Positions 8,022-17,302 of a DNA stretch of 64,000 bases are shown piece by piece; within the stretch, counting starts at the first letter, position 1, and every line of letters begins with the position of its first letter. The translations under genes and the position numbers were made by a program. The notes under the pieces were generated by a model. That model had not been told where the DNA came from. It searched no databases and worked only from the letters and a program-made list of their open reading frames with translations. Location of the stretch: positions 37,735 through 101,734 of the forward strand of contig WYBU01000087.1 in the NCBI GenBank assembly GCA_011525745.1, given 5' to 3'. The DNA comes from Planctomycetaceae bacterium. Its GTDB lineage: Bacteria > Planctomycetota > Phycisphaerae > UBA1845 > UTPLA1.

Positions 8022-8993
8022 ATGCCACGTTTCGCCGCAATCCTGATGTTGATCGGTCTCGCCGCGTCGGCGGGGATGTCATCCGACGGCTGCTCGTTTG
8101 AAGTGCCGACGCTGCCCGACCGGCCGGCGCCGACGATCACCGCCGAAGTCGACTCGGACAACAGCCAGCGCATTAAGCTGAGCGTGGATATCAACGGCTA
8201 TCCCGAGACACGCTCGATTAACTGGGATTTCGGCGATGGCTCGCGCGCGACGGGTCTGCCCGTGGGAACAGGCGAGTCCATTACGCACACATTCGTCCGC
8301 GCCGGTCCCCTGACTGCCCAGGCCTACTTGTTCGACGGCGCCGGTCGCTCGCTGGCCACGGGGTCGTTGTCCCTGACGGTCATCCCCGCGCCGCAGCCCG
8401 GTCCCGTCTCGGGAACGCCCGACGACGCCAGCACGAACGACAACACCTCGAATGCGCCCGTGCGCGTGCGCATGCGGACGAATCAGGGGGACATTGTTCT
8501 GGAACTCGAGCCGCTCGTCGCGCCCAACACCGTCGCCAACTTCCTGCAATACGCTGATGATGGACATTACAACAACGTCGTGTTTCATCGCGTTGTGAGC
8601 GACTTCGTCATCCAGGCCGGCGCGTTCGTCAGTCTGGGGGCCGGGGGCAACCCGCGTTTGCGCGAGTTGCAGGGACGCGCCGCGATTTCATCCGAAGCCA
8701 ACAACGGCCGGTCCAATGTCCGCGGCACGATCGCCATGGCGCTGCGCGGGCAGGACGCGAACTCGGCGACGGACCAGTTCTTTATCAATGTCGTTGACAA
8801 CACGTTTCTCGACACCGGCCCGCCGCCGTTCACCGTTTTCGGGCGCGTCATCGACGGGTTGGACACGGTCGATCGCATCGCAAACGTCATGACCGAAGAC
8901 GCCGTGCCGGTGGAATTAAACGACGGTTTCGCAACCACGTTCGACGACGTTCCCGTCAGCGACGTAACGATCCTCACGGTTGTGCGAGAATGA
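8022..8993 (+). CDS. Exported PKD-domain cyclophilin (peptidyl-prolyl isomerase)
   Basis: 323 residues. An N-terminal signal peptide (about residues 1-20) is followed by a PKD-like Ig fold (about 35-125, with the hallmark WDFGDGS), a linker rich in Asn/Asp/Pro, and a cyclophilin domain (about 145-320). Cyclophilin hallmarks are the FHR segment, the region ending in DFVIQAG, and a TDQFFINV core. The enzyme catalyses cis-trans isomerisation of prolyl bonds and should act outside the cytoplasm. The start is fixed by GGAGG just upstream. A PKD plus cyclophilin combination fits an exported folding factor. A promoter at 7939-7966 gives it its own transcription unit. Confidence 0.88.
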   Translation: MPRFAAILMLIGLAASAGMSSDGCSFEVPTLPDRPAPTITAEVDSDNSQRIKLSVDINGYPETRSINWDFGDGSRATGLPVGTGESITHTFVRAGPLTAQAYLFDGAGRSLATGSLSLTVIPAPQPGPVSGTPDDASTNDNTSNAPVRVRMRTNQGDIVLELEPLVAPNTVANFLQYADDGHYNNVVFHRVVSDFVIQAGAFVSLGAGGNPRLRELQGRAAISSEANNGRSNVRGTIAMALRGQDANSATDQFFINVVDNTFLDTGPPPFTVFGRVIDGLDTVDRIANVMTEDAVPVELNDGFATTFDDVPVSDVTILTVVRE

Positions 8994-9364
8994 CCTGAGG
9001 GGCGTCGCGTGCAGCCGGGTCTGAGCGGGCGGCCGGGCACGCCCGGGTTGATCGGGTGACATAAGCGATCAAAAAGGGGATGCAAGGGCCGCCGGCGTGT
9101 GCGCGAGAGACTGCTCATCCGGACTTTGCGCGTTCCTGTCGCTTGTTCCTTTGCGGCGCCCGGTCCTGCAACCGCACAATCCAAGCCATTTCTGATCGTT
9201 GGAATCCGCCGGCCGTCACGATAGACTGAGGCAACGGGCGGTTCGCGCCGGATCGAGTCTCGTTCGAAAAACTGTTGGTCTGTGTCGCAATCGAACGTGG
9301 CCTCGCCACGGTCCGATGAACGCAACGCCGGCCGCAACACGACGCCCGCCTCGGAGAACACGGC
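8994..9364. other. Gap without a supported gene
   Basis: About 370 bases between the cyclophilin and the first transglutaminase-like gene. I see no repeat-family copy, clear terminator or credible small gene here. Confidence 0.5.
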
Positions 9365-11398
9365 ATGTCCCAACCCACGGTTCTTCCTTTATCGATCTTC
9401 CGCTGTGCGACTGCTTCGCTTGCCGCACTATTGACCGCGGCCTGTGCGCTGCCGGCCGCCGCCGCGGCGCGCGACGACGACGTCCGTGCGCGGCTGGCCA
9501 ACGTCGGCGATGCCCAGAAGTACGACGCCGACGTGGTGGTCGTGCTGGACGAGACCGACGTAACCGTGCGTCCCAACGGCATCGGTGAAGCGCGCACTCG
9601 CCGTATCGTCAAGGTGCTGCGCGACGGCGGCGTTCGCAACCAGTCGGTGCATCGCTTCGACTTCGATCCCACGACCAACACGCTGGAACTGAAGCGCGTC
9701 CGCGTGCATCGCGCCGACGGCGCGACGGTCGATGTGCCGGTCGCGTCGGCGGTGCAGCAGCCCGAGCCGCAGTGGGGCATCTACTGGGGCAGCCGCCAGC
9801 TCATGGTTTCGGTCCCGCGGCTGAGCATCGGCGACGCGGTCGAAACGGAATTCGTGAAGACCGGCTTCAACGTCGCCTACCTGCGAAGCGAAGCGGCCGG
9901 CGCCGTCGATGCCGGCGGACCATCGCTCGAACCGCCGATGCCCGGCCACTGGTATGACGAAGTCAACTTTTATTCGAGCGTTCCGATCATCGAAAAGCGC
10001 TATGTTGTGCGCATGCCGAAGGACAAGCCGCTGCAATTCGAGGTGTACAACGGCGAGGTGCGCACCGCGGTGACGTTCGAGGGCACGCACGTGGTTTACA
10101 CGTTCGAGAAGCGCGACATCATGCCGTTCAAAGGCGAGCCGCACATGCCCTCGGCGCGCGACACCGAGTGCAAGCTGGTGCTGGCGACGCTGGAGGACTG
10201 GAAGAAGAAGAGCCGCTGGTTCCACGAGAAGAACGAGCCGAGCTTCGCCGTCGATGACGACATCCGCGCCCGGACGCGCGCGATCATCGCGTCGTGCCGG
10301 TCGGATGAAGAGAAGATCACGGCGCTGAATCACTGGGTGGCCGAAAACATCCGCTACATCGGCACCAGCCGCGGCGCCTGCGAGGGATACACGACGCACG
10401 CGGTGACCGAGACTTTCCGCGACCGCGGCGGCGTCTGCAAGGACAAGGCCGGCATGTTGGTGGCGATGCTGCGAGAGGCGGGCTTCGATTCGTACATCGT
10501 CATGACACAGGCCGGCACCGACGTGGCGCCGATTCCGGCCGATCAGTTCAATCACGCGGTCACGTGCATTCGCAAGCCCGACGGGTCGTTCCGACTGCTC
10601 GATCCGACCTGGATGCCGAAAAGCCGCGAAAACTGGTCGAGCGCCGAGCAGCTTCAATACGTCGTGTATGGAACGCCGCAGGGCGAGGAGCTGACGCGCT
10701 CGCCTTACAGCGGGCCGGAGGAGAACTGCCTGACCTGGGAAGCGCGTTCGCGGCTGGCCGACGACAACAGCCTGAACGGATCGCTCAGCTTCACGGCCGA
10801 GGGCGCGCCCGAAACGGCGTTGCGCCGGTCGCTGGCGCGATTCCGACCGCAGCAGCGCAGCGACTTTTTCGACGACACGTTCGGCGCGCTGGCGGCCAAC
10901 GCGCTGCTGCGCAACACGCAGGCGATGGATGCGGTCGACTTCAGCGGCCCGCTTGGCGGGCGCTTTGATTTCGCGGCGGCCCATTACGCGCTGGGTGACG
11001 GCGAGCGGCGCGTCGTCTCGCTGCCGATGCTGCGGCTGGCCTGCGGTACGGTGTTGTCCGACCTGATCAACGCGGCATCGGCCGAAACGCGCAAGTACCC
11101 GTTGCGCCTGCGGTCGACGCGGCGCGTCGTGTTGACCGAGTCGATCGCGCTGCCGCGCGGCTGGACGGCGTCGGACGGACTGCGCGAAGCCGTTCGGCTG
11201 GATGGGCCGGCCGCCGCGGTGCGGTTCGAAATGAGCAAGTCCGGCGACGGGCTGCGTTACGAGTGTCAGGTCGATCTGAAGAAGCATGTCGTGCCGAGCG
11301 AGGATTACGCCGGCTTCCGTGGCGCGATGAAAGCGCTGGAGGAAATCGGCAAGTACTGGGTCAAAGTCACGGCCGACACGACCAGCGCGAAGCTTTGA
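9365..11398 (+). CDS. DUF3857 / transglutaminase-like exported protein (intact triad)
   Basis: 677 residues: a signal peptide (about 1-35, ending near AAAAAR), a DUF3857 beta-rich domain (about 50-220), a transglutaminase-like core (about 285-430) and a C-terminal beta domain. The cysteine-protease-type triad is visible as Cys358 (GGVCKDKA), His397 (FNHAV) and Asp413 (LLDPTW), each in its normal context. Family members are extracytoplasmic and presumed to act on peptides or proteins, but substrates are mostly unknown. GGAG lies 9-10 bases before the ATG. It is followed, in the same direction, by a second protein of the same architecture (11693-13576), so the two probably form a duplicated pair. 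Confidence 0.85.
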   Translation: MSQPTVLPLSIFRCATASLAALLTAACALPAAAAARDDDVRARLANVGDAQKYDADVVVVLDETDVTVRPNGIGEARTRRIVKVLRDGGVRNQSVHRFDFDPTTNTLELKRVRVHRADGATVDVPVASAVQQPEPQWGIYWGSRQLMVSVPRLSIGDAVETEFVKTGFNVAYLRSEAAGAVDAGGPSLEPPMPGHWYDEVNFYSSVPIIEKRYVVRMPKDKPLQFEVYNGEVRTAVTFEGTHVVYTFEKRDIMPFKGEPHMPSARDTECKLVLATLEDWKKKSRWFHEKNEPSFAVDDDIRARTRAIIASCRSDEEKITALNHWVAENIRYIGTSRGACEGYTTHAVTETFRDRGGVCKDKAGMLVAMLREAGFDSYIVMTQAGTDVAPIPADQFNHAVTCIRKPDGSFRLLDPTWMPKSRENWSSAEQLQYVVYGTPQGEELTRSPYSGPEENCLTWEARSRLADDNSLNGSLSFTAEGAPETALRRSLARFRPQQRSDFFDDTFGALAANALLRNTQAMDAVDFSGPLGGRFDFAAAHYALGDGERRVVSLPMLRLACGTVLSDLINAASAETRKYPLRLRSTRRVVLTESIALPRGWTASDGLREAVRLDGPAAAVRFEMSKSGDGLRYECQVDLKKHVVPSEDYAGFRGAMKALEEIGKYWVKVTADTTSAKL

Positions 11399-11692
11399 AA
11401 ATCGAAATGAAACGCCGGAACGTCGAAACGTCAGAGGAAAGACACGACGGGAAGACGAGCGTACGCGGGGAAGCACAGCGCGACGGGACGACGACGCGAC
11501 GAAGGCGTTCGAGATTTCAGATATCCAATATCAGAGTCGAGAAATTCGATTCGAGATTCGAGATCCCGATCCGAGATCGGACAATTGACAACTGAGAACC
11601 GGTGAATGACAGCCGACAACAGCCCCGGCCGACGGCTGACGGCTCCCCCCGATGGTTCGCGGGGGGCACGCGCGGATGGAATGGAGCTATGG
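11399..11692. other. Low-complexity gap between the two DUF3857 genes
   Basis: 294 bases made of short, degenerate, recurring words (AACGTCGAAACGTC, GAGATTCGAGATCC, GACAATTGACAACTGA). Similar tracts occur at 27890-27965, 36843-37330 and 58440-58640. No gene is seen. Confidence 0.5.
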
Positions 11693-13576
11693 ATGTTGCG
11701 TTTTTCCAGACAGCAACGGTGGTCCTTATTCGTTTGCCTGCTCGCCGTGGGCGCGGTGAAGACGCGGGGGGCGGCTGCGCAGGATGCCGCGGAGACGCCG
11801 GATGCCGTTATCGAGCGATGGGACCAGCGCTGGACCGTTCGTGACGACGGCTCGCGCGAGTATTACGAACTCAAGCATGTGCGCCTGAATCACGACCGGG
11901 CCTACGGCGATTTCGCCGATCCGCGCATCACGTACATCAAGGGCGTCGATGCCGTCGAGGTGCTCGTCGCACGCGTGAAGCGACCCGACGGCACGTACGT
12001 CGAGACGCCGGACTATTCAAAGAACGAGGTAGCCGCGTTCGGCGCGGCGGGCTGGCCGGCATTTGCCGACGTGCGGCAGCTTGTGCTGACAATGAGCGGC
12101 ATCGAGCCGGGCTGCGTCGTGGAACTGGCGTACAAAATTACGTCGCCGTCCGGCGCCCGCAAGGGATTGTGTATCGACGTGCCCGTGGCCGATCGCTATC
12201 CGATCCGGCAGCGCGGCATCGACTTCCGCGTCCCGCACGATACGTTTGTTCATTCGCGCCTGTTGCCTGCCGCGGCCGGTGAGTCTGGGTCCAGTCTGGA
12301 GTATCAGCAGGACGCCGATCGCAAGAAGGAGTTTGTGTACGCTCTTCGCGATCTGCCCGGCGTCATCGACGAGCCTCAATCGGTTCCACGGACGCATCTC
12401 ACCGGGCGTGTCTGTGCCAGCACCTGGAAGTCGCCCGACGAGTGGCTGGCCGACCTGCTCGGCCGGATCGAGTCGGCCGCCGATCGCAACGATCTGGTCA
12501 GCGCGCTGGCGGGCGAATGGACGAAGGATCGCGCCGACGCGGGCGACAAGCTGCGCGCGATTCAGGAGAAACTGGCGGCCACGTTCAATTTCGTCGATTT
12601 CAACGCGGCATGGCGACCCGAGAAACCGCGGTCCGCCTCCGCCGTGCTCGACTGCAACTACGGCCTGCCCGAGGAAGCGTCGGCGGCGCTGCTGGCGATG
12701 GCACGCGCGGCGGGCGTGGCAGCGCGGCCGGCGGTGCTCGTTTCAGACGATGTCTGGCAGAATGGGACGCCGCAGGACGGTTTTTCGGCGGCGCATGTCG
12801 TGTTGATCGGACCGGTGGATGAGCCGCAGATGTGGCATCCGCGCAACGGAAGACTGACCTGCGCCGAGTGGGGCGGTCACGCGCTGTTGTCACAGGAGCA
12901 GGGCAAGCTCCACCGCCTCGAGCTGAAGCGTTGGACCAGCGCCGACGCCAGCGTGTGCGACGTGCGCGGCCGGATCAGCGTGAACGCATCGGGCGACTGG
13001 AGCGGCAGGCTGTCGCTGCGAGCGAGCGGGTTGTTCTGCTCCGATGAGTCGTTGCGCACCGCCGATCAGCAGCGCGGTCGCGTTGAGGCGCTCGTGCGGC
13101 GCGTGTTGCCGGACGCGAAGATCACGTCGCACAGCGTGACGCGTCTGACGCCGGACGAGTTCGCGGCCAACGCCGACGTGGCGTCGTCGCGCGCGGTCGA
13201 GACGATTGAGGGCATCCGCCGCCTGTTGCTGGCGCAGGATGGACCGGCTTCGGCCGACGTGGGCATGCCGCTGGGACGCGGCGTGCGGCGGACGCCGGTT
13301 CGGCTGAAGGGGGCGTTCGGCGAGCGCGTCGAGCTGACGATCGAGTGGCCGGCCGAGTGGAAGACGATCGCGCGGCCGATCGCGCTGCCGGCGGCATCGG
13401 GCGCCTGGGGCCGCGTCGAACAGACGCTCACCGAGGTGACACACGGCGTCACGCTGTCGCGGCACGTGCGGGTCGATTCGCGCGACGTGCCCGCGAATGA
13501 CTTCACGGCACTCCGCGCGGCGATCAACGAGCTGCGAACCGAGGCGGCGCGATGCGTAGCGTGGAAGGCCGAATGA
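11693..13576 (+). CDS. DUF3857 / transglutaminase-like exported protein, triad degraded
   Basis: 627 residues with signal peptide, DUF3857 and transglutaminase-like domains in the same order as its upstream neighbour. Aligning by eye, the cysteine is kept (Cys321 in LDCNYGLPEEA) and the histidine is kept (His368 in SAAHVVL). The Asp position of the usual DPTW segment is His382 in MWHPRNG, so the triad is incomplete. It may bind rather than cleave or crosslink. The ATG at 11693 is chosen because GGAG ends six bases before it and it opens a clean signal peptide (LFVCLLAVGAVKTRGAAAQ); longer in-frame starts add a non-signal tail. Confidence 0.78.
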   Translation: MLRFSRQQRWSLFVCLLAVGAVKTRGAAAQDAAETPDAVIERWDQRWTVRDDGSREYYELKHVRLNHDRAYGDFADPRITYIKGVDAVEVLVARVKRPDGTYVETPDYSKNEVAAFGAAGWPAFADVRQLVLTMSGIEPGCVVELAYKITSPSGARKGLCIDVPVADRYPIRQRGIDFRVPHDTFVHSRLLPAAAGESGSSLEYQQDADRKKEFVYALRDLPGVIDEPQSVPRTHLTGRVCASTWKSPDEWLADLLGRIESAADRNDLVSALAGEWTKDRADAGDKLRAIQEKLAATFNFVDFNAAWRPEKPRSASAVLDCNYGLPEEASAALLAMARAAGVAARPAVLVSDDVWQNGTPQDGFSAAHVVLIGPVDEPQMWHPRNGRLTCAEWGGHALLSQEQGKLHRLELKRWTSADASVCDVRGRISVNASGDWSGRLSLRASGLFCSDESLRTADQQRGRVEALVRRVLPDAKITSHSVTRLTPDEFAANADVASSRAVETIEGIRRLLLAQDGPASADVGMPLGRGVRRTPVRLKGAFGERVELTIEWPAEWKTIARPIALPAASGAWGRVEQTLTEVTHGVTLSRHVRVDSRDVPANDFTALRAAINELRTEAARCVAWKAE

Positions 13577-13727
13577 CGATGCGCCGCGATCTTGACCATG
13601 TCGAGTTTTCGCGCGGCACGGTCTTGTAGCCCGAGGGGCACATCGGCGAGCGCTTGGCCAGGTTGAAATCGAACGTGCGTAACCGACGATGAGTCGCTCA
13701 AGTTGTTTGTGCTCGCGCCCCCACGAT

Positions 13728-14468
13728 TCATGTGGCACGGTCGATCGCGGCGCGAAGTTCAGATAGCATCTGAACGTCAAGCCGATCCTCGCCTGCGCGT
13801 CGGCACGCGCTGTGCAACTGATGGCAGTCCGTTGCCGCTACGATCGTCGCCGCGTTGTGCGGTCGTATGCCTCCGCAAGGCAGGATTTCGATTTTCCCCG
13901 CGGCGCGGTCGTTCAGGCGGGCCAGCAACTCCAGTGCATCGGCATCGTCGACACGCCGGGCGCGGCCCGACGTCAGAATCCGCGCAAAGCCCAAGTCAAA
14001 CAGCCGTTCGAGGGCCTCCAGAGGATCCGGCGTGAGGTCGAAGGCGCGGTGAAATACCGCCGCGCGGCCGGCGCAGCGCTCGATCAACATGCGACAATGC
14101 GACTCGTGAACTCGACCTTGCCCGTCGAGCGCGCCGACAACAATGCCGTCCACGCCCAGCGACACCGCCGCGGCCGCTTCGTCGGCGATGCGGGCGATGT
14201 CCTCGGCCGAGTATCGAAAGTCACCCGCGAACGGAACGTCCAAACCTGCATCGGGAACCCTGCCGGCCGTGTGTGGCCGAATGAGGATCATCAACGGCAC
14301 GTGAGCGGCCGCGCGCACGGCGGAGAGCGTCTCCGCATCGGGTGTGAACCCGCCGGCGGCCAGGTTGCGCGATAGCTCGATCCGGTCGGCGCCGTACCGC
14401 TCCGCGGCCCGCGCATCGTCGACTGAGTCGACGGCGATTTCGAGCAGGACCCGGCGCGTGGCTTCCAT
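13728..14468 (-). CDS. cutC: CutC family protein
   Basis: 246 residues, the usual length for CutC, a TIM-barrel family named for copper homeostasis though its biochemical role is unsettled. Family segments: LLEIAVDSVDDARAAERYGA near the start, RIELSRNLAAGGFTPD, LMILIRPH, SLGVDGIVVGALDG, VFHRAFDL, RILTSGRAR and EILPCGGIRPHN. The ATG at 14468 begins the canonical N-terminus; much longer reading in this frame upstream is not protein-like. A -10-like GATAAT ends about nine bases before the ATG, hinting at a very short leader. It is divergent from the ABC ATPase. Confidence 0.93.
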   Translation of the reverse strand: MEATRRVLLEIAVDSVDDARAAERYGADRIELSRNLAAGGFTPDAETLSAVRAAAHVPLMILIRPHTAGRVPDAGLDVPFAGDFRYSAEDIARIADEAAAAVSLGVDGIVVGALDGQGRVHESHCRMLIERCAGRAAVFHRAFDLTPDPLEALERLFDLGFARILTSGRARRVDDADALELLARLNDRAAGKIEILPCGGIRPHNAATIVAATDCHQLHSACRRAGEDRLDVQMLSELRAAIDRAT

Positions 14469-14568
14469 TCCCCGGAGATTATCGCGAGAACCCGGTTGCG
14501 TTGCATCGGCGGCGCATGACACACCGTACACACGCTGCGTCGATCGCACCGCACCGGAAGCTCCGCCG

Positions 14569-14597
14569 TTACGAACGAATCCTCCGCGCGGTAACAT
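14569..14597 (+). promoter_or_regulatory. Promoter of the ABC ATPase gene
   Basis: TTACGA, 17-base spacer, TAACAT. The predicted transcription start (about 14603-14605) is only a few bases before the ATG at 14607, so the message would be nearly leaderless. Confidence 0.5.
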
Positions 14598-14606
14598 CTC
14601 GTGCAA

Positions 14607-15335
14607 ATGTCGATCCGCATCGATCATGTCAGCAAGTCCTACGGTTCGTTCAAGGCGGTCAACGACCTGACGCTGGACGCTCCACCCGGCTGCGTGCTGG
14701 CGTTCCTGGGACCAAACGGGGCGGGCAAGACCACGACGATCAAGATGATCACCGGGCTGTTGCAGCCGGACGCCGGCGTCATTGAAGTTTGCGGCCATCG
14801 CATGGGGCGAGATGGTCAGGTCGCCCGGGCGCAACTGTCCTATGTGCCCGATCAACCGTTCCTGTACGAAAAGCTCAGCGGGCGCGAGTTTCTGGACTTC
14901 GTCGCGCGGATGTACCGGCTGGAGCCGGTCATGGCCCGACGCAAGGCCGATGCACTGATCGAGCGGCTCGATATCGTTCGGTTCGTCGATCAGCTTGCGG
15001 AAGGCTATTCGCACGGCATGAAACAGCGGGTCGTGCTTGCGGCGGCGCTGCTGCACGATCCGCAGGTGCTGGTTGTGGATGAGCCGATGGTGGGACTCGA
15101 TCCGCGCACCGTGAGAACGGTCAAGGAGCTGTTCCGCGAGCGCGCCGCGGCCGGCCGGACGGTCTTCATGAGTACACACACGCTGGATATTGCCGAGTCG
15201 TCGGCCGACCGCATCGCGATCATCCATCGTGGACGGCTCGTCGCCGAAGGAACACTGGCTTCGCTGCGCGAGCAGGCGTCGCACAGCGCAAGGCTCGAAG
15301 ACATTTTCCTGCAATTGACCGAGACACCGGAATAG
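14607..15335 (+). CDS. ABC transporter ATP-binding protein (orphan)
   Basis: 242 residues forming a complete nucleotide-binding domain: Walker A GPNGAGKT (about residues 34-41), Q-loop region YVPDQPFLYEKLSG, a diverged signature YSHGMKQRV, Walker B LVVDEP with the D-loop GLDP, and the H-loop STH. The sequence resembles the CcmA/NatA type of exporter ATPases. No permease gene lies beside it, so the partner must be elsewhere. The ATG at 14607 is preferred over a GTG at 14601 because the domain starts at once and the promoter spacing fits. It is followed by the CXXCH lipoprotein, same strand, after about 50 bases. Confidence 0.9.
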   Translation: MSIRIDHVSKSYGSFKAVNDLTLDAPPGCVLAFLGPNGAGKTTTIKMITGLLQPDAGVIEVCGHRMGRDGQVARAQLSYVPDQPFLYEKLSGREFLDFVARMYRLEPVMARRKADALIERLDIVRFVDQLAEGYSHGMKQRVVLAAALLHDPQVLVVDEPMVGLDPRTVRTVKELFRERAAAGRTVFMSTHTLDIAESSADRIAIIHRGRLVAEGTLASLREQASHSARLEDIFLQLTETPE

Positions 15336-15386
15336 CGTGACGCGGGAGAAGTCCGCCGACAACCCGTGATCGCGAGGGATTCGATC

Positions 15387-15890
15387 ATGTTCAAACGATA
15401 CGCAACGGCGTGCATCGTGCTGGCCGGGCTTGGGATCGTTCAGGGCTGCGTCGATGCCAGGGCGCGGCAGCAACGTGAAGCGAAGTTGGCCGACACGGGC
15501 CGGCCGGCGCTGCATACGATTCACAATGACCGGCTTCACGAACTGATGGAGGAACTGAACCGTCGGCGCTTCGCCCGAATGCCGCAGGAGCTGGATGCCG
15601 GCATCGACCGGCGGACAGCGGCGCGAAATATTGCTCGATCGGCGGCCGCGCTGGCGGAAACGGCCGGCTACATCCCGGAATCGCTGGCGGATTCGGACCT
15701 GTCCGAGGAAGAACGGGCGGTCTTCATTCGACTGGCGCACAAGTTGCACGAACAGTCCCTGGCCCTTCAACGTCGGGCAGAAGCGATGGAGCTTGATTCG
15801 GTTCCGAATGAACTTGAGGCGATCACAGCCACGTGCAACGCATGTCACTCGGCTTTCCGGCAGGTTGCCGGTGAAAGCGTCGGGCGGTGA
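15387..15890 (+). CDS. Lipoprotein with C-terminal CXXCH, cytochrome c-prime-like
   Basis: 167 residues. The N-terminal signal ends in VQGC (Cys21), a good lipobox. The remainder is helical, and a single haem c site C-N-A-C-H (residues 150-154) lies near the C-terminus. One C-terminal CXXCH in a helical bundle is the pattern of class II cytochromes c (c-prime), which bind gases or shuttle electrons in the periplasm. GAGGGA lies about nine bases before this ATG; an upstream in-frame start would spoil the signal. It may be co-transcribed with the ABC ATPase, but no shared function is evident. Confidence 0.75.
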   Translation: MFKRYATACIVLAGLGIVQGCVDARARQQREAKLADTGRPALHTIHNDRLHELMEELNRRRFARMPQELDAGIDRRTAARNIARSAAALAETAGYIPESLADSDLSEEERAVFIRLAHKLHEQSLALQRRAEAMELDSVPNELEAITATCNACHSAFRQVAGESVGR

Positions 15891-16155
15891 AAAAGCCCTG
15901 CCGGTTGGAAGGCTCCAGAAGGTCTTGCCATCCGGGATGTTGGAGCGGCACATCTCAGGATTGCCAATGCCCTGATTATAGGACAAAGGGCCTCCATGTT
16001 TGCTACCGATAAATCGGTTGGCCCGCCGATATTCCCCTTGACGCAGTGGGGGGCGATGTTCACCATACGGGCTTTCACAGCCGGGAGTCGCTCGCGGCAG
16101 GCCGTGATCGCGGCTCAACGCAACTGAACTCATAGGCCAACAAGGAGAACCGTAG

Positions 16156-17118
16156 ATGTCGGCAAAACTCATGCGTGCAGGGATGATCGCAGTGTTTGCA
16201 TGCTCGACTCAGATCGCATTCGGTCAGAACGGCAACGGGTCAACAACGACCACAACGGAAACGACGACCACGGAAACCGGCGGAACGCAGGTCAAGACGC
16301 TGAAGTTTGTCGAGAAGAAGTTCGAGGTTCCCTATCTGACCCTCGAAACCGAGACGATTTCGATCGATCATACCGAGTATCACGGCGTGGATGACTTCTT
16401 CAACGTGCGCGAGGCCAATCCAAACGTCCGCGCCGGCCAGTGGCAGCTTGAGACGCGTACCGCCTGGTCGACCTACCGAGGCGGGCGCATGGATGACGAT
16501 TTCACCGTCTCCCCGAGCATCAAGTACGGCATCACCGATGACGTGTTCGCGGAGCTTGAAGTGCTGCCGCTGAACTTCGGCGACGGCTCAAACATCGCCG
16601 ATCGCGAAGACCTCGACTACGGCCAGGGCGAGACCAATCTGAAGGTGTTCTGGCGGTTCATGCGCGAGCAGGACCTGATGCCGGCGATGGCGCTGTCGGC
16701 CGAGATGCGCGTGCCCACGGGCTGCAACTCGTCCAAGGTGGATGGCACGCTGAATCTGCACATGACCAAGCACATTGCCTCGCAGCTTCGATTTCATATG
16801 CTGGGCTTCATCAAGACGGCCAACGGCGCCCGCGGCGACTTCGATCATCCGTCGATCGGCGACCGGCGGCATTTCCAGTGGGGCGTCGGGCCTGGATTCG
16901 ACTATTCGCTCGACGATCGCAACCTGCTGGTGTTCAACTACCTGAATCGCAGTGACGACTACTACGGCCACCAGAACAACAATCTGCTGGAGTTGGGCTG
17001 GGTCCACCACCTGGCCGACAATCAACAACTGATGCTGGCCGCGACGGCTGAGGTGCATCCGGACGAAACCACGAGTGCACACTGGACAGGCAAAGTCCAG
17101 TATTCGATCGCGTGGTAA
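16156..17118 (+). CDS. Outer-membrane beta-barrel protein, MetA-pathway (Phenol_MetA_deg) type
   Basis: 320 residues. A signal peptide (about 1-23, cut after AFG) is followed by a Thr/Glu-rich stretch (about 28-45), then alternating amphipathic strands with aromatic ends, for example GQWQLETRTAWSTYRGG, VFAELEVLPLNFG and NLLVFNYLNRS. The protein ends in an aromatic residue (Trp), typical for barrels inserted by BamA. It resembles the uncharacterised outer-membrane family annotated as putative MetA-pathway of phenol degradation; that name does not prove the function. A strong AAGGAG lies eight bases before the ATG. A strong terminator follows (17191-17227), so the gene probably ends its own unit. 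Confidence 0.75.
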   Translation: MSAKLMRAGMIAVFACSTQIAFGQNGNGSTTTTTETTTTETGGTQVKTLKFVEKKFEVPYLTLETETISIDHTEYHGVDDFFNVREANPNVRAGQWQLETRTAWSTYRGGRMDDDFTVSPSIKYGITDDVFAELEVLPLNFGDGSNIADREDLDYGQGETNLKVFWRFMREQDLMPAMALSAEMRVPTGCNSSKVDGTLNLHMTKHIASQLRFHMLGFIKTANGARGDFDHPSIGDRRHFQWGVGPGFDYSLDDRNLLVFNYLNRSDDYYGHQNNNLLELGWVHHLADNQQLMLAATAEVHPDETTSAHWTGKVQYSIAW

Positions 17119-17190
17119 GCCGCTTCGAGCTTGAGCGAGGTGGCGCTGCCGCGGCGAGTGGAAGCCGACAAGTTGCTATGCAACGAATGA

Positions 17191-17227
17191 ACGACCGTCG
17201 GGGCGAACCGTCCCGACGGTCGTTTCC
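17191..17227 (+). terminator. Rho-independent terminator after the barrel gene
   Basis: A perfect 12-bp stem, ACGACCGTCGGG pairing with CCCGACGGTCGT (17212-17223), then a pyrimidine-rich tail TTTCCTTCTC. It lies about 70 bases after the stop codon. Confidence 0.75.
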
Positions 17228-17302
17228 TTCTCGCAACCCTTTGGCGATCGTATACGCGCCGGTCTGGCCAACATCCGATAATCACGTACGTGCAGGTGTT
17301 GG

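Noticed and set aside
7620..8194. Minus-strand frames opposite the candidate small RNA and cyclophilin start
   Set aside because: No start signals or motifs; the region is better explained by a promoter, a structured RNA and a terminator.
15891..16155. Promoter with TTGCCA and TTATAG before the barrel gene
   Set aside because: The two hexamers are only nine bases apart, too close for a sigma-70 promoter.
14469..16172. Long N-terminal extension of the CutC frame
   Set aside because: It runs antisense through the ABC ATPase and cytochrome genes; only the last 246 codons match CutC.
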